Positions 36,634-45,225 of a DNA stretch of 64,000 bases are shown piece after piece. Source of the stretch: an uncultured Bacteroidales bacterium (GTDB lineage Bacteria > Bacteroidota > Bacteroidia > Bacteroidales > UBA932); assembly GCA_946999645.1 (NCBI GenBank), contig CAMQDS010000005.1:44568-108567 (forward strand), written 5' to 3'. Position 1 is the first letter of the stretch. Every line of letters starts with the position of its first letter. Position numbers and translations under genes: made by a program. A model generated the notes under the pieces. It was given only the letters and a program-made list of their open reading frames with translations, searched no databases and was not told the origin of the DNA.

Positions 36634-36635
36634 TT

Positions 36636-37049
36636 ATGGGATACAAACGTTCATCGAAAGTTCTTTATGAAATAGGGATGTCATCTATGACAGACCTGGT
36701 GTTTCTATTGCTTATATTCTTTCTTATAACCTCAACGTTAGTAAACCCCAACGCTCTCAAACTTCTACTTCCAAAAAGTTCTGGTCAGGTATCTGCCAAA
36801 GCCACTGTCAGTGTTTCTATAAAGGATTGGCATAAAGACAATCTTTATACTTACCATATAAATGGAAGTGAGACACCTGTTCCGTTTGATAAAGTTGAGG
36901 ATGAACTTATAAATTTATTGCAAAATGAGAGCGAGCCTACTTTTTCTATCTATGCAGATGAAACAGTACCGGTAAAAGAAGTAGTGGCAGTGATGAATAT
37001 AGCAAAGAGAAATCACTATAAAGTAATATTGGCTACACAACCAGAATAA
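36636..37049 (+). CDS. ExbD/TolR-type protein
   Basis: The 137-residue protein has a single N-terminal helix with the essential Asp (MTDLVFLLLIFFLITSTLV) and a periplasmic domain ending in VVAVMNIAKRNHYKVILAT, typical of ExbD/TolR. It starts 2 bp after the ExbB-like gene and functions as its partner in proton-driven energy coupling. Confidence 0.93.
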   Translation: MGYKRSSKVLYEIGMSSMTDLVFLLLIFFLITSTLVNPNALKLLLPKSSGQVSAKATVSVSIKDWHKDNLYTYHINGSETPVPFDKVEDELINLLQNESEPTFSIYADETVPVKEVVAVMNIAKRNHYKVILATQPE

Positions 37050-37055
37050 AAGTAC

Positions 37056-37841
37056 ATGGAACAATATAAACTGGAAAGACAAAGACAGGAGAAGACTTCA
37101 AAGGTCATCGGCTTGATACTTGCAATTGGGGTGCATACTCTGTTTGCGATATTCGGAGTCTTTTCAGGCTTTAAGTACTTGTATCCACCTCCTAAGGAAA
37201 CCAGTTTTGTCATAGACTTTACAGAAAAGAAAGACGAGGTAAAACCAGTTCAAACAAGAAAAGGTACTCAGCCCTTGGCTGAGAAAATAGATAGAAACAG
37301 GCACATCGAATTAGTACAACGTTCTGAAGCTCAGCACAAAGGGACTAAGGCAAACAAGGCTCCAGAATCAAAAGTGGATGAGTTTGGAGATGTGAATATA
37401 AAAAGTCCGAAGCGTGAAAAGGAGATTGATAGAAGGGCTCTTTTTAATGCTGCAGATAATAAAGCCGATAAAGATACACTTGCTGCTCAGACAGCATCAA
37501 AGATAACAGAAGCCTTAAAGGAAGGTCATGCATCAGGAAACACAAAATCTGGTAAACTATCAGGCGAACCTAACGCAAGACTTAAAGGAAGAAGTACTAT
37601 AGGAGTACTGCCTAAGCCTAAATATACAATTCAGGAATCAGGAACAATTGTTGTAGCTATATGGGTTGACCAATACGGCAAAGTTCGCAAGGCATTAGCA
37701 GGAGTACAGGGAACAACAATAAGTAACAGCAAGCTGCTGCAAGCAGCTCGTGATGCTGCCCTGAAAGCTCATTTCAATATAAGTGCACAAGCTCCGGCTT
37801 TACAGGAAGGAAGTATTACATATAAATTCAATTTAAAATGA
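37056..37841 (+). CDS. TonB-like energy transducer
   Basis: The 261-residue protein has an N-terminal transmembrane anchor (residues 22-44), a charged linker region with Lys/Glu/Ala content in place of the long Pro-rich stretch of classical TonB, and a C-terminal domain (about 190-261, IQESGTIVVAIWVDQYGKV and ALKAHFNISAQAPALQEGSITYKF) with the TonB C-terminal fold pattern. It follows the ExbD-like gene by 6 bp. It most likely couples the ExbB/ExbD motor to outer-membrane receptors, but could equally be a TolA-type partner. Confidence 0.82.
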   Translation: MEQYKLERQRQEKTSKVIGLILAIGVHTLFAIFGVFSGFKYLYPPPKETSFVIDFTEKKDEVKPVQTRKGTQPLAEKIDRNRHIELVQRSEAQHKGTKANKAPESKVDEFGDVNIKSPKREKEIDRRALFNAADNKADKDTLAAQTASKITEALKEGHASGNTKSGKLSGEPNARLKGRSTIGVLPKPKYTIQESGTIVVAIWVDQYGKVRKALAGVQGTTISNSKLLQAARDAALKAHFNISAQAPALQEGSITYKFNLK

Positions 37842-37917
37842 GTCCGGCACAGTACCGGAACACACAATGGCGTGAGCTATAAATATTTACAATTTTTAAA
37901 GCCCAATAGGGTAAAAT

Positions 37918-39255
37918 ATGGAAGAAAATAACAAGGGCGGGTATACCGCAGAAGGAAGGAAATTAAGACCGAGACGGCCAAGAATTTCATCAGAATCAAG
38001 AGGTTCAAATTTTTCAGAAAGGACACATTCAAGAAACTACGGAGAACAGGAAGGCGGCAGAAGAGCCTCTACCAATAGAGGTGATAGAAGATCGTATTCT
38101 GAACGTGGTGAAAGAAGATCCTATGGAGGAGAACGTAGTGATTACGGTTCTTCTGACAGACGAAACAATTATGAACATAGGAGTTATGGGGAGCGTAAAA
38201 ACCGTAGCGAAGAACGTAATTACGGAGAACGCAGGAGTTTCGGAGAAAACAAAGGAAGTTACACAGAACGCAGGGAACGTAGAAGTTTCGGAGAGAATAG
38301 AGGAAACTCAGAACGTAGAAGTTTTGGAAGCGGAGATAGAAATCGCAGACCTCAATCATCTCGTAACGGTTCAGGAAGAAATTTCGGATTTAAGAGACAA
38401 GGTGGATTCCAAAAAAATCCATATCAATTTGGTAAATCTTCAGAAGAAGGCATTAATAAAATGATAAGCCGCAGACCTCAAGTTGACAAGATGCAGCATG
38501 AGTATTCAGATTTCGATTCTGCACCTACAGGATTCAGAGAAGAGGTACGACTTAATAAATACATTGCAAACTCAGGGATTTGCTCACGTAGAGAAGCAGA
38601 TCAATTCATACAAGCTGGAGTTGTATCCGTTAATGGCGAAATAGTAACAGAACTTGGGACTAAAGTAAACGTATTAAAGGATGAGGTAAAATTCAATGAC
38701 GAACTTGTAAAAGGTGAGAAAAAGCTATATATAGTAATGAACAAACCTAAAGGCTTTGTTACAACTACAAGCGATTCCCATGCCGAAAAGACTGTTATGG
38801 ATTTACTTAAAGGTTTGAAAACAAGGGTATTCCCAGTTGGAAGACTGGATAAAAGTACAACAGGAGTGCTTATGTTTACAAATGATGGAGAAATAGCAGA
38901 AAAACTAACTCACCCATCATACGACAAAAAGAAGATTTATCAGGTAATCTTGGATAAACCTATCAATGATGAAGACTTTGCAAAAATAGTTTCAGGAATA
39001 GAATTAAATGACGGTCCTGTAAAGGCAGATGAGTTGGAATATATAGACTCTGAAGATCACAGAAAACTTGGCATCGAAATTCATTCAGGAAAGAACAGAA
39101 TTGTAAGGAGAATATTCGAATCTCTTGGCTATGAAGTTAAGGCACTTGATCGTGTATACTTTGCAGGATTGACTAAAAAAGGTCTTAAAAAAGGAGAATG
39201 GAGAATCCTTACAGAGGGTGAAGCAAATGTCTTGAAAATGGGGGCTTATGTATAA
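37918..39255 (+). CDS. RluB/RsuA-type pseudouridine synthase with long charged N-terminus
   Basis: The 445-residue protein has a C-terminal pseudouridine synthase core: an S4 domain (LNKYIANSGICSRREADQFI) and the catalytic VGRLDKSTTGVLMFTNDGE with Asp in GRLD. The first ~190 residues are low complexity, dominated by Arg, Gly, Ser, Glu, Tyr and Asn with repeats such as ERRSFGE and RSYG. This extension is common in Bacteroidetes, and may bind RNA. It converts uridine in rRNA; the site is not predictable here. It starts 76 bp after the tonB-like gene and is followed 3 bp later by era. Confidence 0.9.
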   Translation: MEENNKGGYTAEGRKLRPRRPRISSESRGSNFSERTHSRNYGEQEGGRRASTNRGDRRSYSERGERRSYGGERSDYGSSDRRNNYEHRSYGERKNRSEERNYGERRSFGENKGSYTERRERRSFGENRGNSERRSFGSGDRNRRPQSSRNGSGRNFGFKRQGGFQKNPYQFGKSSEEGINKMISRRPQVDKMQHEYSDFDSAPTGFREEVRLNKYIANSGICSRREADQFIQAGVVSVNGEIVTELGTKVNVLKDEVKFNDELVKGEKKLYIVMNKPKGFVTTTSDSHAEKTVMDLLKGLKTRVFPVGRLDKSTTGVLMFTNDGEIAEKLTHPSYDKKKIYQVILDKPINDEDFAKIVSGIELNDGPVKADELEYIDSEDHRKLGIEIHSGKNRIVRRIFESLGYEVKALDRVYFAGLTKKGLKKGEWRILTEGEANVLKMGAYV

Positions 39256-39258
39256 GTC

Positions 39259-40164
39259 ATGACATCTGAACATAAGACAAACACAAAACACAGAGCAGGA
39301 TTTGTCAACATTATAGGTAATCCTAATGTTGGCAAGTCCACTCTTATGAATGCCCTCGTAGGAGAACAACTATCCATAGTTTCAGCAAAAGCACAGACTA
39401 CAAGACACCGTATAATGGGAATAGTAAATGGAGAAGATTACCAGATAGTCTACTCCGATACTCCTGGTATCCTAAAACCAAATTATAGGTTGCAGGAAAA
39501 GATGCTCGGTTTTGTAGATACTGCCTTAGGGGACGCAGATATTATTTTATATGTTACAGATGCTATAGAAAAAAGGGATAAAAACGAAGAGTATATAAGC
39601 AAACTCAAAAATATAGCTTGCCCTGTAATCTTAGTTATCAATAAAATTGATATTAGTTCTCAAGAAGAAATCTTCAAACTAATGGAAGTTTGGAAAGAAG
39701 ACCTACCTAATGCAGTAATAATTCCTGTTTCAGCAAAAGAAAAGTTCAATTTGGAAAGCATTGCAGAGGTTATAATGGAAAAACTGCCGATAGCACCTGC
39801 TTGGTTTGACAAAGACACTTTCACAGATAAAAATCTAAGATTTTTTGCCTCAGAAATAATAAGGGAACACATACTCAAAAACTACGATAAAGAAATCCCT
39901 TATTGTACGCAAGTAGAGATTGACTCTTTTAAGGAGGGAGAAACAAGATATGATATCAGTGCTGTAATATATGTAATGAGGGATTCTCAAAAAGGAATAC
40001 TCATAGGAAAGGCTGGCTCTGCTTTGAAAAAACTGGGAACAGCAGCAAGGGTGGAAATGGAAGAGTTTTTTCAGAAAAAAGTATTCCTTTCTCTATTTGT
40101 AAAAGTAGATGAAGGATGGAGAGAAAGTCGCAAAGAACTTAGAAAATTCGGTTACGAAGAATAA
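39259..40164 (+). CDS. era: GTPase Era
   Basis: The 301-residue protein has the G1 GNPNVGKST, G3 DTPG, G4 NKID and a C-terminal KH domain with GKAGSALKKLG. Era binds 16S rRNA 3' end during 30S maturation. Length and motifs are standard. It starts 3 bp after the pseudouridine synthase. Confidence 0.97.
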   Translation: MTSEHKTNTKHRAGFVNIIGNPNVGKSTLMNALVGEQLSIVSAKAQTTRHRIMGIVNGEDYQIVYSDTPGILKPNYRLQEKMLGFVDTALGDADIILYVTDAIEKRDKNEEYISKLKNIACPVILVINKIDISSQEEIFKLMEVWKEDLPNAVIIPVSAKEKFNLESIAEVIMEKLPIAPAWFDKDTFTDKNLRFFASEIIREHILKNYDKEIPYCTQVEIDSFKEGETRYDISAVIYVMRDSQKGILIGKAGSALKKLGTAARVEMEEFFQKKVFLSLFVKVDEGWRESRKELRKFGYEE

Positions 40165-40181
40165 ATAATTTAGCATAGAAT

Positions 40182-42842
40182 ATGAGCGAAGAGTGGGAAG
40201 ACATTCCGCAGGAGGATATACCTCAGGAAGACGGTAAGACATCTGATAAATTTAAAAAAATGCTTGGAGAGAATGCTAAGAAATACAAACTCTCCGGTAT
40301 GTTCAGAGATTGGTTTCTGGACTATTCATCTTATGTAATTCTGCAGAGAGCCGTTCCACACATTGTCGATGGACTGAAACCTGTGCAGAGAAGAGTCCTT
40401 CATGCTATGTTCAAAATGGATGACGGGAATTACACGAAAGTTGCTAATATCGTAGGACAGGCAATGCAATATCATCCACATGGGGATCAGTCTATACTTG
40501 GTGCATTGGTACAATTAGGGCAAAAAGGGCTTGCTATAGATTGCCAGGGAAACTGGGGTAACATTCTTACTGGTGACAGCAATGCGGCTCCGAGGTATAT
40601 AGAAGCAAGACTTAGTAAGTTTGCCAAAGAAGTAATCTTTGACCCTAAAGTAACAGAATGGATGACATCCTATGATGGTAGAAATCAAGAACCTACAGAG
40701 TTACCTGTTAGATTTCCATTACTACTTGCACAAGGCACAGAAGGTATTGCAGTAGGTATGGCATCCAAAATACTCCCACACAACTTCAACGAACTCATAG
40801 ATGCATCAATAGCAATATTGAAAAATGAACCCTACGAGATATATCCTGACCTTCCTACTGGAGGATATGCAGACTGCTCAAAATATTCAGAAGGCAGAAG
40901 AGGAGGCTCAGTAAAAGTAAGGGCAAAGATTGAAAAAATAGATAAAAACACGATTGTAATAACAGAGATACCTTACGGAAAAACATCGCATATCCTTATA
41001 GATTCCATTCTAAAAGCAAAAGACAAGGGAAAAATCAAACTCAAAAAGATAGAGGATATGACAACCGAAAAAGTTGAAATTGTCATACACCTCCCAAATG
41101 ATGTATCTCCAGATAAGACAATAGATGCTCTATATGCTTGTACTGATTGTGAAGTAAATATAGCACCTAACGCCTGTGTTATTCGAGACAATAAACCACA
41201 ATTCTTAAGTGTAAACGACATTCTTGAATATGATACCTATCATACCAGAGATATTCTAAAAAAAGAATTGGAAATAAAACTCTCAGAACTCGAAGAAGAA
41301 TGGCATTATGATTCTTTGGAACGTATATTTTTTGAGAATAGAATATACAAAATCCTTGAAGCAAATCAAAAGACTTGGGAAATTCAGATTGGAGAAGTCT
41401 TTACCAAAATGAAAGAATATCAATCTGAACTTTATAAGGAAATTGTAATGGACAATATCCTTAAATTGGTAGAAAAACCTGTAAGGAAAATTTCAAAATT
41501 CGATTCCAAGATAATAGATGAGAAAATAGCTGAAATTGAGAAACAAATAGCCCAAATAAAGGATAACCTCAACAATATTACAGATTTTACTATCGATTGG
41601 TTCAAAAATATTAAGAAAAAATACGGAAAGAACTTTCCACGGCTTACCCAAATAACAAGTTTTGAAAGTATTGCCATAACCAAAGTGGTAGTCAAAAATG
41701 CAAAACTTTATGCAAATCTTAAAGCTGGATTTGTCGGCATAGGCCTAAAAAAGGATGATGAAGGAGAATTTATATGTGATTGTTCAGACCTTTCTGAAAT
41801 TATCACAATAGGAAAAGACGGTAAATACAGAATCACAAAAGTAAGCGACAAAGCCTTTTTTGGAAAAGACCTTATCTATGTAGGTGTTTTCAACAGGAAC
41901 GATGAGCGTACAATCTACAACGTCATATACCGTGATGGAAAAAGTAGCGCATCCTATGCAAAGCGTTTTGCAATCACCTCAATATCAAGAGATAAAGACT
42001 ACGATATAACACAAGGTACTCCTGGTTCTGAAATACTTTGGTTTACTGCAAACCACAATGGAGAAGCAGAAACAGTAAAAATAAATTTCCGAAGACGTCC
42101 AAAACTAAAAAAGACAAGTATAGAATATGACTTCTCAGAACTTGCCATAAAAGGAAAAGCCGCAAGAGGGAACTTGGTTAGCAAACACGAAATTCTAAGA
42201 ATTAACCTCAAAGCCAAGGGTATATCGACAATCGGAGGAAAAGAGATATGGTATGATAGCGATGTACAAAGACTCAATGAAGATTCAAGAGGCTTATACC
42301 TTGGCGAATTTAGTGCAGATGATAAAATCTTGGCCGTTTTCACAGACGGAACATATTACACCACTTCTTACGATTTAAGTAATAGATACCAAGGCAAAGT
42401 ACTAAGAATTGAAAAATTTGACGAAGACAAAACATACACAGCACTATATTGGGATGCAAAAGTCAAGTCATTTTATGTAAAAAGATTTTCATTCACTATC
42501 AGCGACAATATGCCTGTAAACTTTATTTCAGAAGGGAAAGGCTCCTATCTTGTTGCGCTTTCAGATGACAGACATCCACGATTTAAGATTACATTTGAAC
42601 AAAGTTCTTCTAAAGAACCTGAAATAATTTTAGCAGACGAATATATATCTAAAAAGGGAGTAACTGCTAAAGGTAAAAAATGCCACTATTTGGAACTTGA
42701 AAAAGTAGAGTTTGTGGAGCCAGCACACTATCCTGAAGATGATGAAGAAGAAATTGAAGACGAAATTGAAGAAGAGGTAGAGGAAGAACAGCAAGATACA
42801 GAAGAGGATAACGACATTGAACCGAATCTATTTGACATTTAA
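40182..42842 (+). CDS. parC: DNA topoisomerase IV subunit A
   Basis: The 886-residue protein has the type IIA topoisomerase A core with PHIVDGLKPVQRRVLHAM and the catalytic Tyr in AAPRYIEARLS, followed by a coiled-coil region and a C-terminal beta-pinwheel. The GyrA-box QRRGGKG is absent, so ParC rather than GyrA. The tail is acidic (Glu/Asp-rich, ending NLFDI). It starts 17 bp after era. Confidence 0.93.
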   Translation: MSEEWEDIPQEDIPQEDGKTSDKFKKMLGENAKKYKLSGMFRDWFLDYSSYVILQRAVPHIVDGLKPVQRRVLHAMFKMDDGNYTKVANIVGQAMQYHPHGDQSILGALVQLGQKGLAIDCQGNWGNILTGDSNAAPRYIEARLSKFAKEVIFDPKVTEWMTSYDGRNQEPTELPVRFPLLLAQGTEGIAVGMASKILPHNFNELIDASIAILKNEPYEIYPDLPTGGYADCSKYSEGRRGGSVKVRAKIEKIDKNTIVITEIPYGKTSHILIDSILKAKDKGKIKLKKIEDMTTEKVEIVIHLPNDVSPDKTIDALYACTDCEVNIAPNACVIRDNKPQFLSVNDILEYDTYHTRDILKKELEIKLSELEEEWHYDSLERIFFENRIYKILEANQKTWEIQIGEVFTKMKEYQSELYKEIVMDNILKLVEKPVRKISKFDSKIIDEKIAEIEKQIAQIKDNLNNITDFTIDWFKNIKKKYGKNFPRLTQITSFESIAITKVVVKNAKLYANLKAGFVGIGLKKDDEGEFICDCSDLSEIITIGKDGKYRITKVSDKAFFGKDLIYVGVFNRNDERTIYNVIYRDGKSSASYAKRFAITSISRDKDYDITQGTPGSEILWFTANHNGEAETVKINFRRRPKLKKTSIEYDFSELAIKGKAARGNLVSKHEILRINLKAKGISTIGGKEIWYDSDVQRLNEDSRGLYLGEFSADDKILAVFTDGTYYTTSYDLSNRYQGKVLRIEKFDEDKTYTALYWDAKVKSFYVKRFSFTISDNMPVNFISEGKGSYLVALSDDRHPRFKITFEQSSSKEPEIILADEYISKKGVTAKGKKCHYLELEKVEFVEPAHYPEDDEEEIEDEIEEEVEEEQQDTEEDNDIEPNLFDI

Positions 42843-42844
42843 TA

Positions 42845-43393
42845 ATGATAATATCGCTCACAGGGTTTATGGGATGCGGTAAGAGCAGCATAGGAAAAAC
42901 CCTTACCTTATACTTTCCAGAGTACGACTTCATAGATTTAGACAAAGTTATTGAGAAAGAGTACCATAATTCTGTAGCAGAAATCTTCAAAACATTAGGA
43001 GAAAAAGAATTCAGGAAGATTGAAGAAGAAACACTTAAAAAGACACTCAATAACTACTTAATATCCGGGAAAAACCTGATACTTTCCCTTGGTGGAGGAA
43101 CTCTTACCACGGTAAATTGTGAAAAACTAATCCGAGAAAAAACAATCTGCATCTACCTAAGATGCACTATAGATACACTTGTAAAAAATATAAGCATTGA
43201 CAAAAGCGAGCGTCCTCTGCTTAATGGTTATACCAACCTCAGAAACCGTATAGAAGAATTGATGTCACAAAGAAAAGACGTATATGAAAACACCGCTACC
43301 TACATAGTAGACTCAGAAGAAGGGGCAGAAGAATCGTCTTTACTTTCTCTTATATCTTTAATTCGCAGTTGCACTGTAGACATTCCGCGATAA
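42845..43393 (+). CDS. aroK: Shikimate kinase
   Basis: The 182-residue protein has the P-loop GFMGCGKSSIG, the DFIDLDKVIE shikimate-binding Asp, and the GGGTLTT and ERPLL motifs. It phosphorylates shikimate in the aromatic amino-acid pathway; aroE lies elsewhere in the window. It starts 2 bp after parC. Its final ~30 codons overlap recJ on the opposite strand by 94 bp. Confidence 0.95.
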   Translation: MIISLTGFMGCGKSSIGKTLTLYFPEYDFIDLDKVIEKEYHNSVAEIFKTLGEKEFRKIEEETLKKTLNNYLISGKNLILSLGGGTLTTVNCEKLIREKTICIYLRCTIDTLVKNISIDKSERPLLNGYTNLRNRIEELMSQRKDVYENTATYIVDSEEGAEESSLLSLISLIRSCTVDIPR

Positions 43394-45063
43394 TAATTTT
43401 CCACTATACTATAGCATATATCTATTGGCAGACCCTGCTTAATACGTTCAAAAAATTCAGATAGATTAAAAGCAATTGCTGACAAACTTTCAAATGGACG
43501 ATCCTCTGAGATTAATTCAAGTTTCAGATGTTGTCCTGCAGGTCCTACCTTTCTCACCTCATCTTTTCCAGAAGAAGTTTTTTCAGTAATAAATACAGGA
43601 GTTTCATTTCCAGGACCAAAAGGTTGAAACTGCTTTAATATTCTAAAAAATTTTGGAGTTATATCTGAAAATTTAAGTTTTGTATCAACAACAATTACAG
43701 GAGTAGAAAGTTGCTTTGTAATATGCTCACCTACATAACTTTCTATTCTTGAAGCAAATTCATTTAGGTTTTCCTCCTTCATTGTAAGTCCGGCAGCATA
43801 CATATGCCCACCGAAATTTTCAAGCAAATCAGCACATTTCTCGATAGAATCATACAAATCGAAACCTCTTATGCTACGAGCAGAACCAGTTATAAATCCA
43901 TTCGACTTAGTAAGGACAAATGCAGGCTTATAAAAAGCCTCAACAAGACGAGATGCGACAATACCTACAACCCCCTTATTCCAATTTGGGGCATACACTA
44001 TTACAGCATTTTTATATGCAGGACATTTTTTCTCCTGCACCATTTCTACAGCCTCCTTGGTTATTAGCCTATCAATGCTTTTACGTTCATTATTATTATC
44101 ATTTATCTGAACAGCAATTTTTTCCGCTTTCCAATCTTCAGTTGCAGTCAGGAGTTCCACAGCGAGCCTGCCTGTATCCATTCTACCAGCAGCATTAATT
44201 CGTGGACCAATCTTAAACACTATATCATCTATAGTTATATGTCCTTGTTCCAATTTAGACAGTTCTATAATAGCTTTAAGCCCTTTTCTTGGACACAAAT
44301 TCAACATTTCTATACCGAAATATGCCAAGATACGGTTCTCCCCCACTACCGACACAAGATCAGCAGCAATACTGACAGCAAGTAAATCAAACAAAGATTT
44401 CAAGTCTTCAGAAGGCAAATTTTTACGAATTGTATATGCCTGTACAAGTTTAAAGCCTACACCACAGCCAGATAAATCATTAAATGGATAATTACAGTCA
44501 TCGCGTTTAGGATCCAAGACAGCAACAGCTGCAGGTAATTTAAATTCGGGCAAATGATGATCGCATATTATAACGTCAATTCCTTTAGATGAAGCATAAT
44601 CTACCTTATCAATAGCCTTTATCCCACAGTCCAACGTTATTATCAAAGTAAATCCGTTATTATATGCCCAATCAATTCCCTTTTGTGATAAGCCATACCC
44701 CTCATCATAACGGTCTGGAATATAGAAATCAACCTTATCTGTATATTTTTTCAGAAATGAGTATACGAGTGCAACTGCAGTAGTTCCATCAACATCATAG
44801 TCACCATATACAAGAATCTTTTCCTTAGTCGATATAGCCTTGTCAAGTCTATCCACAGCCTTATCCATGTCTTCCATAAGGAAAGGATCATGCAGGGACG
44901 ATATAGAAGGTCGGAAAAAAGAACGGGCTTGTTCAAATGTTGTTATTCCTCGTTGTACCAATAAGGAGGCAAGAACAGAATCTACTCCGAGCTCTGCCGA
45001 AAGCCGAGAAACCACCTCTTCATCAGCAGGACTGCGCAATATCCATTTTCTTTCTTTTAACAT
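43300..45063 (-). CDS. recJ: Single-stranded-DNA-specific exonuclease RecJ
   Basis: RecJ is a 5'-3' single-strand exonuclease of recombination and repair. The protein has the DHH motif I VYGDYDVDGTTA, motif III CDHHLPE, DHHA1-type motifs with GPRINAAGRM, and GGHMYAAGLTM near residue 410. I place the start at the ATG at 45063 (587 residues, MLKERKWIL); the longer frame to 45090 uses TTG. A CAAATATA/TATATTTG -7 box on the minus strand (45070-45077) would start transcription close to 45063, suggesting a leaderless message or a coincidence. The C-terminus overlaps aroK. Confidence 0.94.
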   Translation of the reverse strand: MLKERKWILRSPADEEVVSRLSAELGVDSVLASLLVQRGITTFEQARSFFRPSISSLHDPFLMEDMDKAVDRLDKAISTKEKILVYGDYDVDGTTAVALVYSFLKKYTDKVDFYIPDRYDEGYGLSQKGIDWAYNNGFTLIITLDCGIKAIDKVDYASSKGIDVIICDHHLPEFKLPAAVAVLDPKRDDCNYPFNDLSGCGVGFKLVQAYTIRKNLPSEDLKSLFDLLAVSIAADLVSVVGENRILAYFGIEMLNLCPRKGLKAIIELSKLEQGHITIDDIVFKIGPRINAAGRMDTGRLAVELLTATEDWKAEKIAVQINDNNNERKSIDRLITKEAVEMVQEKKCPAYKNAVIVYAPNWNKGVVGIVASRLVEAFYKPAFVLTKSNGFITGSARSIRGFDLYDSIEKCADLLENFGGHMYAAGLTMKEENLNEFASRIESYVGEHITKQLSTPVIVVDTKLKFSDITPKFFRILKQFQPFGPGNETPVFITEKTSSGKDEVRKVGPAGQHLKLELISEDRPFESLSAIAFNLSEFFERIKQGLPIDICYSIVENYYRGMSTVQLRIKDIRESKDDSSAPSSESTM

Positions 45064-45069
45064 ATCACA

Positions 45070-45077
45070 CAAATATA
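45070..45077 (-). promoter_or_regulatory. Possible -7 box of recJ
   Basis: On the minus strand the octamer is TATATTTG, matching TAnnTTTG. It sits only about 6 bp from the start codon at 45063, so a leader would be near zero. No TTTG is seen at 19 bp spacing, so this is weak. Confidence 0.35.
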
Positions 45078-45225
45078 CCAAAAATTTCAAATTAAGTAAC
45101 GAAGAAAAGACATTAACTACGCATATATGAATTATGATATTCTATTATAATTTTTGACAATTAAGACTAATGTGAGGTTTTTTTTATAACCTTTGTACAC
45201 AAAAACTTTTTTAAAAAACTTTTTA

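Noticed and set aside
37842..37870. TCCGG-CACAGTA-CCGGA hairpin after the TonB-like gene as a terminator
   Set aside because: The stem is only 5 bp and no T-run follows.
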